From Nostoc sp. CHAB 5836 (GTDB taxonomy: Bacteria; Cyanobacteriota; Cyanobacteriia; Cyanobacteriales; Nostocaceae), in the NCBI RefSeq assembly GCF_020829445.1, contig NZ_JAIVFV010000052.1:1-41802 (forward strand): DNA of 41,802 bases, read 5' to 3'. Positions 16,025 to 23,257 of the stretch are shown in pieces. The notes below the pieces were generated by a model, which saw only the letters and a program-made list of their open reading frames with translations, ran no database searches and had not been told where the DNA came from. A program made the position numbers and the translations under genes. Numbering within the stretch: the stretch's first letter is position 1; each line of letters opens with the position of its first letter.

Positions 16025-16657
16025 TCAGTGTTCAAACAAATCCTTAAATTGCAGCAAATCTAAAGAAACTATAGTTGGTAGAAATTCAAAACATTCTTGA
16101 GCAATTTCCCAACGTTCTTCTCGTTTGAGCATTTCTATGAGTTTTTGCTGCACACCAAGTAAATAGCGGACATCATTGGCAGCATAACTTAATTGAGCTT
16201 CAGATAAGCTAGCGGCGTTACCCCAATCAGAACTTTGAGAGCTTTTATCCAGTTCCACTTTTTCTAACTCTTGCACCACATCTTTGAGTCCGTGGCGATT
16301 TGTATAAGTACGGGCTAACTTACTAGCAATTTTAGTGCAAAAAACAGGTCGAACCTGAATCCCCAGATTGGCTCGCAAAGTGGCTAGGTCAAAGCGAGCA
16401 AAGTGAAACACTTTTACGATATTCGCCGCTTCCAAGAGTTTTTTTAAGTTTTGGGCCTGGGCTTGTCCTTTGGCTATACGGATTGCAGTCACTTTCCCCT
16501 CAATGTTGCATAGCTGGACAAGGCACAAGCGATCGCGCAGTGGCAATAATCCCATCGTTTCTGTATCAACTGCGATCGCTGTAGATTGTAAATACTGGTC
16601 AAGGGCCGCGTCACTGAGGTCGCGATCGCTCACCTGAAAATCTTGTAATGTCATCAA
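16025..16657 (-). CDS. Ribonuclease D-like 3'-5' exonuclease
   Basis: A DEDDy-type exonuclease of 210 residues containing only the nuclease domain; the HRDC domain of E. coli RNase D is absent, as is usual in cyanobacteria. Motifs: 'AVDTETMGL' (D31 and E33, Exo I), 'VKVFHFARFDLATL' (Exo II) and 'YAANDVRYLLGVQ' (Exo III, Tyr and Asp). It probably trims 3' ends of tRNA or other stable RNA. It starts only nine bases after the stop of the CAP-domain gene at 16667-17215 on the same strand, so the two are likely co-transcribed, though no functional link is known. Confidence 0.93.
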   Translation of the reverse strand: MMTLQDFQVSDRDLSDAALDQYLQSTAIAVDTETMGLLPLRDRLCLVQLCNIEGKVTAIRIAKGQAQAQNLKKLLEAANIVKVFHFARFDLATLRANLGIQVRPVFCTKIASKLARTYTNRHGLKDVVQELEKVELDKSSQSSDWGNAASLSEAQLSYAANDVRYLLGVQQKLIEMLKREERWEIAQECFEFLPTIVSLDLLQFKDLFEH

Positions 16658-16666
16658 TCGTTAAAT

Positions 16667-17215
16667 CTACCTAGTACGAAAAAACATTTGTGTCAGGTAC
16701 ACTTCACCTTGGTTATTAGTAGCAACGCCAATTCCAGTGAGGTTGTAATTTCCTTTAAGGTTCTTTAAATGTCCCGGACTGTTAATCCAACCAGTAACAG
16801 CTTCCTCCACAGGGTTGGTATACCCCCGATTGAAAGCAACATTTTCGGCCGCACTACTGTAGCGAATAGGGATAGCTTGGACTCGCCGTTCAAATCCATG
16901 ATGGCTAAATGGGGTTTTACCTTTAGCCATATTTTGACTATGAATTCTTGCCTGTCGAGTGATATTTGCATTTATGGTCAACTTTGGCAACCCTTTAGAA
17001 GCTCGATATCGATTAATTTGGTCAAAAACTGATTTTTCTAGCTCCGTAGTTTTAAAAGTAGGAGTCGATATTGCAACCTCACTGGAAAAAAGCGACAACA
17101 GCTTATTACGGGTGGATGTATTCGTCGAAGGATGATTTGGTATCGGAACAGTCGTTAATCCACTAGCAAGGACAAGCGCACTTAAAGCGATGCCAAAAGC
17201 AGTTTGTCGGAACAT
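16667..17215 (-). CDS. Secreted CAP-domain (SCP/PR-1-like) protein
   Basis: 182 residues: an N-terminal signal peptide ('FGIALSALVLASGLTTV') and one CAP domain from about residue 60. CAP signatures: 'VFDQINRYRASKGLPKLT', 'QARIHSQNMAKGKTPFSHHGF', 'AAENVAFNRGY', 'AVTGWINSPGHLKNL' and 'TGIGVATNNQGEVYLTQMF'. The bacterial group is extracytoplasmic, with no agreed activity. It is related to, but clearly diverged from, the double-CAP protein at 17678-18703, a likely paralogue. It precedes the RNase D gene in a tight pair. Confidence 0.93.
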   Translation of the reverse strand: MFRQTAFGIALSALVLASGLTTVPIPNHPSTNTSTRNKLLSLFSSEVAISTPTFKTTELEKSVFDQINRYRASKGLPKLTINANITRQARIHSQNMAKGKTPFSHHGFERRVQAIPIRYSSAAENVAFNRGYTNPVEEAVTGWINSPGHLKNLKGNYNLTGIGVATNNQGEVYLTQMFFRTR

Positions 17216-17677
17216 GGAGAATTGCGTAAGTGTAGAGATATAAGACTTCTACTTTACCTTATTCTTCCGACGATATATATCAGGATACTATTAAGTGTTG
17301 ATGAATTTCGGCGATTTGGCTACATCCTTGTATAGGAAGTACAAACAATCATTTCCAATTGTCAATACTTCAATCGGTCAGCTTCATCAAATCACGATTA
17401 TTTTGGCTGATAATTTCAGATTTTCATGGATTACTAAAAAAATAATGTAGTTTCAATGACATTTGTCCATTCAAACTACATTATTCCACATCTATAGGAC
17501 TAGTATTTGATTTTTGAAATACACGTAGGGGAGCCAGTCGTTTGGGCGGGTTTCCCGACTTGAGCTAACTGGCGTTGTGTTAGCGCAGAAAGTACGGCAC
17601 CACACGCTTGGAATGGTGCGTTACGCTTGGCTGAAGTCTAGGGAATTGGAGGAAAAACCTAAATTTCAGCAAATCTA
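17216..17677. other. Gene-free stretch between CAP genes, with hairpin
   Basis: No gene seen. It includes the strong hairpin at 17441-17485 and, at about 17525-17640, a mosaic repeat ('GGGGAGCCAGTCGTTTGGGC', 'GACTTGAGCTAACTGGCG') of the kind scattered in Nostoc genomes; related text occurs at 9150-9215 and 21965-22035. Confidence 0.6.
17441..17485 (-). terminator. Hairpin downstream of the double-CAP gene
   Basis: 18-base arms (17441-17458 and 17468-17485, one mismatch) starting AATAATGTAGTTT, around a nine-base loop. It lies about 190 bp past the stop of the gene at 17678-18703. The position suits a terminator, but there is no U tract beyond a short A/T run; it could instead be a small repeat. 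Confidence 0.45.
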
Positions 17678-18703
17678 TCAGCGAAAGAAAATTTGTGTCA
17701 AGTAGATTTGGCCTCTACTGTTGCTAGCGACACCAATCCCAGTCTTTTCAAAATTACCTCTGATATTGGCAAGATGTCCTGGACTTTTCAGCCAACCTTG
17801 AACAGCTGTTGTGGCAGGATCACTATATCCTTGGCTGTAAGCGACATTTTCACCAGCTGAACTGTAAGGAATACCGGCAGCTTTAACACGTTCTGAAAAT
17901 CCCGTATGTCCAAAGGGAACTATACCTTTAGCCATGTTCTGACTGTGAATCCTGGCTTGATTATCGATGGCAGAATTGCGAGTCAGCTTTTTGAATCCTT
18001 GGGAAACTCTGTAGTCATTAATTTGTTTGAAAACCGCCTCCTCTAAAGCAGCAGTGTCAGTCTTAGATGCTGCAACTTCAACAGTACTATTTAGTACATT
18101 TTTTGACTTTGTTACAGGAGTTGTTACAGGAGTTGTTACACGATTTGTTACAGGAGTTGTTACAGGAGTTGTTACAGAAGTAAAGAAAATTTGTGTGAAG
18201 TAGATTTGGCCTCTGCTGTTGCTAGCGACACCAATCCCCGTTTTATCAAAATTACCTCTGATATTGGCAAGATGCCCTGGACTTTTCAGCCAGCCTTGAA
18301 CAGCTGTCGTCACAGAGTCACTATATCCATAGTTGGAAGCGACATTTTCACCAGCTGAACTGTAAGGAATACCGGCAGCTTTAACACGTTCTGAAAATCC
18401 CGTATGTCCAAAGGGAACTGTACCTTTAGCCATGTTCTGACTGTGAATCCTGGCTTGATTATCGATGGCAGAATTACGAGTCAGCTTTTTTAATCCTTGG
18501 GAAACTCTGTAGTCATTAATTTGTTTGAAAACCGCCTCTTCTAAAGCAGCAGTGTCAATCTCAGATGCTGCAAGCTTAACAGTACTATTTGATAGATTTG
18601 AAGATGTCGGCGTAAAAGTTGAATTTGTAACAGGACTAGCGATCGCTCCACTACTCAGAATAATAGTCCCTAAAGCAACGCTGTAGATTGTTGTTTTAAT
18701 CAT
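17678..18703 (-). CDS. Secreted protein with two near-identical CAP domains
   Basis: 341 residues. Signal peptide ('TTIYSVALGTIILSSGAIA'), CAP domain 1 (about 50-177), a low-complexity linker of TTPVT repeats (about 178-200) and CAP domain 2 (about 212-341). Each domain has 'VFKQINDYRVSQG', 'ARIHSQNMAKG', 'PYSSAGENVA', 'GWLKSPGHLANIRGNF' and 'GIGVASNSRGQIY'. The two domains differ at only about 11 of 127 residues and their DNA is just as close, so the duplication is recent. The linker is coded by a GTTACAGGAGTT-type 12-bp repeat at about 18112-18178. Activity is unknown, as for other bacterial CAP proteins. Confidence 0.93.
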   Translation of the reverse strand: MIKTTIYSVALGTIILSSGAIASPVTNSTFTPTSSNLSNSTVKLAASEIDTAALEEAVFKQINDYRVSQGLKKLTRNSAIDNQARIHSQNMAKGTVPFGHTGFSERVKAAGIPYSSAGENVASNYGYSDSVTTAVQGWLKSPGHLANIRGNFDKTGIGVASNSRGQIYFTQIFFTSVTTPVTTPVTNRVTTPVTTPVTKSKNVLNSTVEVAASKTDTAALEEAVFKQINDYRVSQGFKKLTRNSAIDNQARIHSQNMAKGIVPFGHTGFSERVKAAGIPYSSAGENVAYSQGYSDPATTAVQGWLKSPGHLANIRGNFEKTGIGVASNSRGQIYLTQIFFR

Positions 18704-18985
18704 TTGCTGAAACTAACTGAAACTCTAGCTCCAGACAATTTAACCAAGCTAGTATAAATTTGACAACTTGATTATAGGTCTATATACCTCTGTTTATGGG
18801 CTTTTATGTTCAAAAACTATCACATAACGTTTAAACTCACGGTTTTACGAAAAACCTTTATTTTTATGAAAAATTGCCATCTACCATTAGTAGGGTTTTT
18901 TGTATATAGCCTAGTTTTTACACTTCATTTTGCAATACATGAAGATTTCCAATACCTGGTTAACAGTGATTAGAGAACAATCAAA

Positions 18986-19024
18986 AATAATGTTCAGTAT
19001 TAAGCATTAATACTGAACATTATT
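18986..19024 (-). terminator. Perfect 17-bp-arm hairpin downstream of trpB
   Basis: AATAATGTTCAGTATTA and its exact complement flank the loop AGCAT. It lies about 250 bp beyond the trpB stop codon on the transcribed strand. It may end the trpB transcript or be a repeat; its first seven bases (AATAATG) are shared with the hairpin at 17441. Confidence 0.4.
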
Positions 19025-19113
19025 CGGAATTATTAGTGAATGTATACAGCCTTTTGATGAGTAGGTATTTGAAAATTTTGGTCGAGGGGTGAATGGAGAG
19101 GTTAATTAGTATT

Positions 19114-19203
19114 AGACATCTCCGAAAATGAATGTAGAGACGTAGCACTGCTACGTCTCTACAAGGGTTTCAGGCAACGCATAATTAATTTCTGGAGATG
19201 TCT
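19114..19203 (+). mobile_element. 90-bp TIR element with ATT target duplication, copy 2
   Basis: The ends AGACATCTCC and GGAGATGTCT are flanked by ATT at 19111-19113 and 19204-19206. The core (GTAGAGACGTAGCACTGC... and 'CTACAAGGGTTTCAGGCAAC') matches the element at 11424-11515. Confidence 0.85.
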
Positions 19204-19276
19204 ATTGGCGAACTAGCTTTAGTTTTAAGCCAGGTCAATATGCAATAGATCAAAAGGGTTACGAGAACCGCTATAC

Positions 19277-20512
19277 TTACGCATCACTTAAGAACTTGGC
19301 TACCGTTTGTACATCCTTATCACCGCGTCCAGAGCAGTTAATTACAATCCGGGGACAGTCAGTTAGTTGGGGACATAGGGTTTCGAGGTAGGCGATCGCA
19401 TGGGCTGTTTCTAATGCCGGGATAATCCCCTCCAATTTCGACAATCGCTGAAATGCCGCTAAAGCTTCTGCATCCGTCACACTATAGTATTCGGCGCGAC
19501 CAGTATCCTTCAAATAACTGTGTTCTGGCCCCACACCGGGATAATCTAAACCTGCACTAATTGAGTGTGCCTCAATGATTTGCCCATCCTCATCTTGCAG
19601 AAGATAACTCATTGCTCCGTGCAATACACCAACTCGTCCTTTTGTCAAGGTGGCTGCGTGTTTTTCGGTATTGACACCTTCTCCTGCTGCCTCAACGCCA
19701 ATGAACCGAATAGAAGACTCATTCATAAACTCATAGAATAGTCCCATAGCATTGGAACCACCACCCACGCAAGCCAAGAGAATGTCAGGCAATACACCCC
19801 ACTTTTCCATTGCTTGGGCGCGAGTTTCTTGGCCGATTACTGCATGAAAATCACGTACCATCATCGGGTAAGGATGGGGGCCTGCTACTGAACCGAGAAT
19901 GTAGTGAGTTGTTTCCACATTTGTTACCCAATCGCGGATTGCTTCAGAAGTGGCATCCTTCAGGGTTCCAGTTCCCGCCTCCACTGGACGCACTTCTGCC
20001 CCCATCAGCCGCATTCTGAACACATTTAAAGATTGGCGTTCCATGTCATGAACGCCCATGTAAATTACGCATTCCAGGCCAAAACGAGCGCAAACTGTAG
20101 CTGTAGCAACTCCATGTTGTCCAGCACCCGTTTCGGCAATAATCCGTTGCTTACCCATGCGTTTTGCTAACAATACCTGGCCGAGAGCATTATTAATTTT
20201 GTGAGCGCCAGTATGATTTAAATCCTCGCGCTTTAAGTAAATTTGCGGCCCCGTGCGATCGGGTCGGGCATAATGAGCAGTCAGGCGTTCAGCGAAATAC
20301 AATGGTGTGGCACGTCCTACATAGTCCCGTAACAACTGCTGTAGTTCTGCTTGAAAACCAGGGTCATTGCGGTATTGCTGATAAGCTGTTTCTAGTTCAG
20401 TAAGAGCAGGCATCAGCGTTTCAGGTACATATTTACCGCCAAAGCGTCCAAACCGACCTAGTGTATCGGGAACCTGAGCAGTTGGAATTGGAGATAGGGG
20501 AGTGGTAGTCAC
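19277..20512 (-). CDS. trpB: Tryptophan synthase beta chain
   Basis: Condenses indole with serine to give tryptophan, using PLP; it works with TrpA, which is not in the window. 411 residues. Signatures: '[19 protein letters not shown]' with PLP lysine K105, '[18 protein letters not shown]', the glycine-rich phosphate loop '[15 protein letters not shown]', and the C-terminal '[14 protein letters not shown]'. It is a canonical TrpB1. It is a single gene here; trpC lies about 17.5 kb away on the other strand, in keeping with the scattered trp genes of cyanobacteria. Confidence 0.98.
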   Translation of the reverse strand: MTTTPLSPIPTAQVPDTLGRFGRFGGKYVPETLMPALTELETAYQQYRNDPGFQAELQQLLRDYVGRATPLYFAERLTAHYARPDRTGPQIYLKREDLNHTGAHKINNALGQVLLAKRMGKQRIIAETGAGQHGVATATVCARFGLECVIYMGVHDMERQSLNVFRMRLMGAEVRPVEAGTGTLKDATSEAIRDWVTNVETTHYILGSVAGPHPYPMMVRDFHAVIGQETRAQAMEKWGVLPDILLACVGGGSNAMGLFYEFMNESSIRFIGVEAAGEGVNTEKHAATLTKGRVGVLHGAMSYLLQDEDGQIIEAHSISAGLDYPGVGPEHSYLKDTGRAEYYSVTDAEALAAFQRLSKLEGIIPALETAHAIAYLETLCPQLTDCPRIVINCSGRGDKDVQTVAKFLSDA

Positions 20513-20597
20513 GGGCTGTTTTCGATGACGGGAAGGATTTAATTATTATAGAAAAGTCTGAAGCATATCTGGGGAATTATTAAATCAGTGAACAGTG

Positions 20598-20734
20598 AAC
20601 AGTTATCAGTGATCACAGTTTCAGTCGGAGATTTGACCACGACACTAAACACGCCATGCCAGAGATATGGGGAACTCTAACTCCCAACGGAAAAATTAAC
20701 TGATAATGCGGATACTTGATAACTGATAACTGTT
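20598..20734. repeat. Inverted-repeat pair in the trpB/SUI1 intergenic region
   Basis: AACAGTTATCAGT (20598-20610) and ACTGATAACTGTT (20722-20734) are perfect 13-bp inverted repeats 137 bp end to end, with no ORF between. The 371-bp gap between trpB and the next gene contains nothing else recognisable beyond 'AATGCCCAATGCCCAATTCC' at about 20761. Confidence 0.6.
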
Positions 20735-20883
20735 GAATAAGTCTCTTCTTTGTCTCTTCTGAATGCCCAATGCCCAATTCCTTCCAATATCGGTGTAATG
20801 TTAGCCTATAGATTGATATCCCAGCAGGATGGTTGCGTAGAAGTTTCCACTGCCTTTGAAATTTTTCTTAAACATTGATTTTT

Positions 20884-21231
20884 ATGTCTTCTTCCAATCC
20901 CAAATCTTCCGATAAAGGCTTTGTCTACCGCGAATTTGGCAACGACAACTCCGTCGCCACAGAAAGACCAATTCCAGAACTACCCCCCCAGCAACAAAAT
21001 CTGAAAGTACAAGCTTCGCGCAAAGGACGCAAAGGCAAAACCGTCACAGTAATTAGCGGTTTTCAAGCCAAACCGGAAACCTTGGCAGATTTGGTGAAGC
21101 AGTTGAAAACCCAGTGCGGCACAGGTGGGACAGTTAAAGATAACGAAATCGAAATTCAGGGAGAACACAGGCAGAAAATTGTCGATATTTTGATCAAGCT
21201 AGGTTACAAAGCCAAGATTAGCGGCGGCTGA
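20884..21231 (+). CDS. SUI1/eIF1-like translation factor (YciH family)
   Basis: 115 residues from ATG 20884; a TTG three codons upstream is also open but less likely. The N-terminal third is Ser/Pro-rich and disordered-looking. The SUI1 fold occupies about residues 45-115: 'KGKTVTVISGFQAKPETLADLVKQLKTQCGTGGTVKD', then 'IEIQGEHRQKIVDILIKLGYKAK'. This is the bacterial counterpart of eIF1/DENR domains; E. coli YciH affects start-codon fidelity under stress, but the role in cyanobacteria is not settled. Confidence 0.93.
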   Translation: MSSSNPKSSDKGFVYREFGNDNSVATERPIPELPPQQQNLKVQASRKGRKGKTVTVISGFQAKPETLADLVKQLKTQCGTGGTVKDNEIEIQGEHRQKIVDILIKLGYKAKISGG

Positions 21232-21544
21232 TTTGGAGTGCGGTTTCCTGGATCTTAACCGTGACCGAACAATTCGCAATTGCGGACGTAATTGATAATT
21301 GATTCATCCTTCGGGTCAAAGCCCCTAATTTTAATTATGAAAAAAACAAAACACGTAGTATCAATATTCAAGCCCCGCATTCATGCGTGGGGAGTGAAAA
21401 AGCGAATTGCGAATTGGTAATTGCGAATTGGAAATGACCTAGATTAACAGAGAAAATGTTATCTTTGAGAGGTAGAAATGTGCTTGAACAGGGGGAATCA
21501 CTTCGCTAACAAGCCGTTATTTGTGAGATTAATAGGAGGTTTAA
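21232..21544. other. Gap before the yqaE-like gene
   Basis: No gene seen apart from the downstream one. A hairpin-like 'GCCCCGCATTCATGCGTGGG' at about 21373 resembles ends of IS200/IS605-type elements or their solo termini. 'GCGAATTGCGAATTGGTAAT' with short repeats follows. A clear AGGAGG ribosome binding site closes the gap at 21534-21539. Confidence 0.5.
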
Positions 21545-21703
21545 ATGGATTTAGTTCGGATTTTATGCGCGATTTTCCTGCCGCCTTTGGGAGTTTTTTT
21601 ACAAGTAGGTTTTGGTATAGACTTTTGGATTAATATAATTTTGACCCTTTTTGGTTACATTCCTGGGATTATTCATGCAGTGTGGATAATTTCTAAGAAA
21701 TAG
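21545..21703 (+). CDS. YqaE/Pmp3-family small membrane protein
   Basis: 52 residues. The YqaE/Pmp3 (UPF0057) pattern is clear: 'LCAIFLPPLGVFLQVG' as the first membrane segment with its PPLGV motif, 'FWINIILTLFGYIPGIIHAVWII' as the second, and a lysine pair at the C terminus. In other bacteria, plants and yeast these proteolipids are linked to cold and salt stress and membrane potential. A consensus AGGAGG sits six bases before the ATG, so expression is likely strong. It stands alone, 313 bp after the SUI1-like gene on the same strand. Confidence 0.95.
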   Translation: MDLVRILCAIFLPPLGVFLQVGFGIDFWINIILTLFGYIPGIIHAVWIISKK

Positions 21704-22650
21704 TTCTTTGTGGCGGTAGGTTTGAGGCTCTGTATCCAGTGATAAATTGAATCAGTAGCCTCAATGAATGCATTTCCATATTCAGCATGGAAACAAGGAA
21801 AATAAATTACCTGCTTTTGTATTTGTAAATTTAATTAAACAAAAATCTTTAATAATCCTAAGAGGATGTTTTAAAAGTCCTCTTCTCGGTAACAAAACGT
21901 TTTTGATCCCCCTAAATCCCCCGATAAATTGGGGGACTTTGATTCCGGTTCCCCCCAACTTATCGGGGAGCCAGCGCGGTCTTCTCCCAAGGGGAGACGC
22001 CAAAGGCGATGGGGGTTTCCCCCATGAGCGACTGGCGTGGGCTAGGGGGGATCCAAAAGTGCCTAAAGTCACAGTGAAAAACTTTTCAAACAACCTCTAA
22101 GAGGATTTTTGGTAACATCTAAGTCAGTCAAGTGAGTCCGCGCTAGCGATCGCCCCCCGTTATAGCCCAATACACTTGGGTTAAGCATTTCCTCCTTCTC
22201 TCTTCTCTCTGTGTTCTCTGCGCCTCTGTGGTTCGTAAAAAAAAGAGTTTCAGCCCTTTTGTGAACCCTATTGCGTTATAACCATTTTCAATCTGGTGAG
22301 GTACAGGTATGCAAATAGACCTAACCCCCAACCCGTTGCGGGAAGGGGGAACAATTCAAAGTCTCTCTCCTTTTACCAGAGAGGAATGGAAGTGAGGTCA
22401 AAATTATACTTCACGCTTAAAGAGAACCGCTATAGTCTAAACTCCAGTGATCAAGCGAGGCTTTGAAAAAGATTCAAGGTGGATTCTGATCAATAGGGTT
22501 CAGTTAGGATCCCCCCGCCTACGGCGACCCCCTTAAAAAGGGGGTAAAAGGAGTTAGGAGCAAGGCTTTTTAAGGGGGGCTGGGGGCTGGGGGGATCTTC
22601 TAAATATTAAAACGTTAACCGAACCGTATTAGCATTCTTATATTCAGCAT
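21704..22650. other. Long gene-free stretch of stacked repeats
   Basis: Nearly 950 bp without a supportable gene. It contains a TIR-like element (21861-22098), the 'TTCTCTGCGCCTCTGTGGTT' dispersed repeat at about 22207-22234, 'GAGAACCGCTATA' near 22423, and a C/G-rich hairpin at about 22509-22602. Open frames here are translations of repeats. Confidence 0.65.
21861..22098. mobile_element. Candidate 238-bp TIR element
   Basis: The ends AGAGGATGTTTTAAAAGT and ACTTTTCAAACAACCTCT are inverted repeats matching at 16 of 18 positions. CTAAGAGGAT occurs at both borders (21858-21867 and 22097-22106). The interior folds on itself (GATCCCCCTAAATCCCCC... against GGGGGGATC). A single end of the same kind (AGAGGATGTTTGAAAAAT) is at about 35974-35991. 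Confidence 0.6.
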
Positions 22651-22803
22651 CTAATCATAAGCATTTGTACGCTTATCATAAGGCTCACCTGTAAAGGGTT
22701 GTACGCCAATAACAGGGTAAGCATCATCATTAGGCCCAAAAATCCGCATTGCAGCTTCAGAAATATACTGGGTTATGTTCGCAATGATTTTGGAAATAGC
22801 CAT
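22651..22803 (-). CDS. Small conserved-looking protein, 50 residues
   Basis: Starts at ATG 22803, preceded on its strand by AAGGAG at a good distance; the open frame upstream to 22845 lies before this site and is unlikely to be used. The N-terminal half is an amphipathic helix ('ISKIIANITQYISEAAMRIF'), the rest an acidic/polar tail ('GPNDDAYPVIGVQPFTGEPY'). I do not recognise the family with confidence; small cyanobacterial proteins of this style occur near photosynthetic or stress genes, but that is not evidence. It has a palindromic operator-like site upstream (22879-22904). There is no operon partner. Confidence 0.75.
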   Translation of the reverse strand: MAISKIIANITQYISEAAMRIFGPNDDAYPVIGVQPFTGEPYDKRTNAYD

Positions 22804-22878
22804 AATATTTGACTCCTTATTTTTGAGTCGCTTTGATTGTGACACCTATACTTTAATACTGAATATTCTTAGCTAGCT

Positions 22879-22904
22879 TATATTCTCAACATATTGAGAA
22901 TATA
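22879..22904 (-). promoter_or_regulatory. Palindrome upstream of the 50-residue gene
   Basis: TATATTCTCAA and TTGAGAATATA are perfect 11-bp arms around CATA, about 75 bp before the start codon. This is the size and placement expected of a dimeric-regulator binding site. The regulator is unknown. Confidence 0.45.
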
Positions 22905-23193
22905 TGCAATGTTTATTCAGATAACTTCGCAATACTTTAGCTTGTCAAAAAGCCAAACTTTTCTCATTAATTATAATTGTAACTTAGCTATTTTTTCAAC
23001 CCCAGTCTAGGAAAGAGATTGCTAAACAAACTAGCCTTCCCAGGATATTACTTTCTTTCATTAGCTGCCTATCCAATTAACGTTATTACTAACTATTACT
23101 ATTAAAGAATATTAATTTTTTGATAAAGTTAGGATTAATCTACCGATACATCTACGGTTATACGGCAATGTCAGAAAATCTACTTGCCGGGAG

Positions 23194-23224
23194 TTGACAT
23201 TATTTATGGTAAATATTACCATAA
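23194..23224 (+). promoter_or_regulatory. pncB promoter with 21-bp palindromic operator (likely NrtR site)
   Basis: TTGACA at 23194-23199 is a good -35 box. Directly after it, TTATGGTAA ATA TTACCATAA (23204-23224) is a perfect 9-3-9 palindrome covering the promoter spacer and -10 region, an ideal repressor position. A Nudix-type NrtR repressor is coded two genes downstream, and NrtR is known to bind palindromes before NAD genes; assignment to NrtR is inference. AAGGAAG before the ATG serves as ribosome binding site. Confidence 0.7.
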
Positions 23225-23257
23225 TAAAGTAGAAGCATCTTGTAAGGAAGCTCTTGC

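Larger units (their letters stand above)
18704..19276. other. Gene-free stretch between the double-CAP gene and trpB
   Basis: No gene recognised. From left to right: AT-rich upstream region of the double-CAP gene, the 17-bp-arm hairpin at 18986-19024, and the TIR element at 19114-19203. The end carries 'GAGAACCGCTATA', a motif shared with 9069-9081 and 22423-22435. Confidence 0.6.

Noticed and set aside
21768..22100. Overlapping ORFs on both strands in the 21.8-22.1 kb repeat
   Set aside because: They lie wholly within a palindromic repeat element; Pro/Gly/Arg-rich translations come from the C- and G-rich arms.
22143..22331. 62-codon minus-strand ORF
   Set aside because: Its middle is the dispersed 'CTCTGCGCCTCTGTGG' repeat, there is no ribosome site and no recognisable domain.
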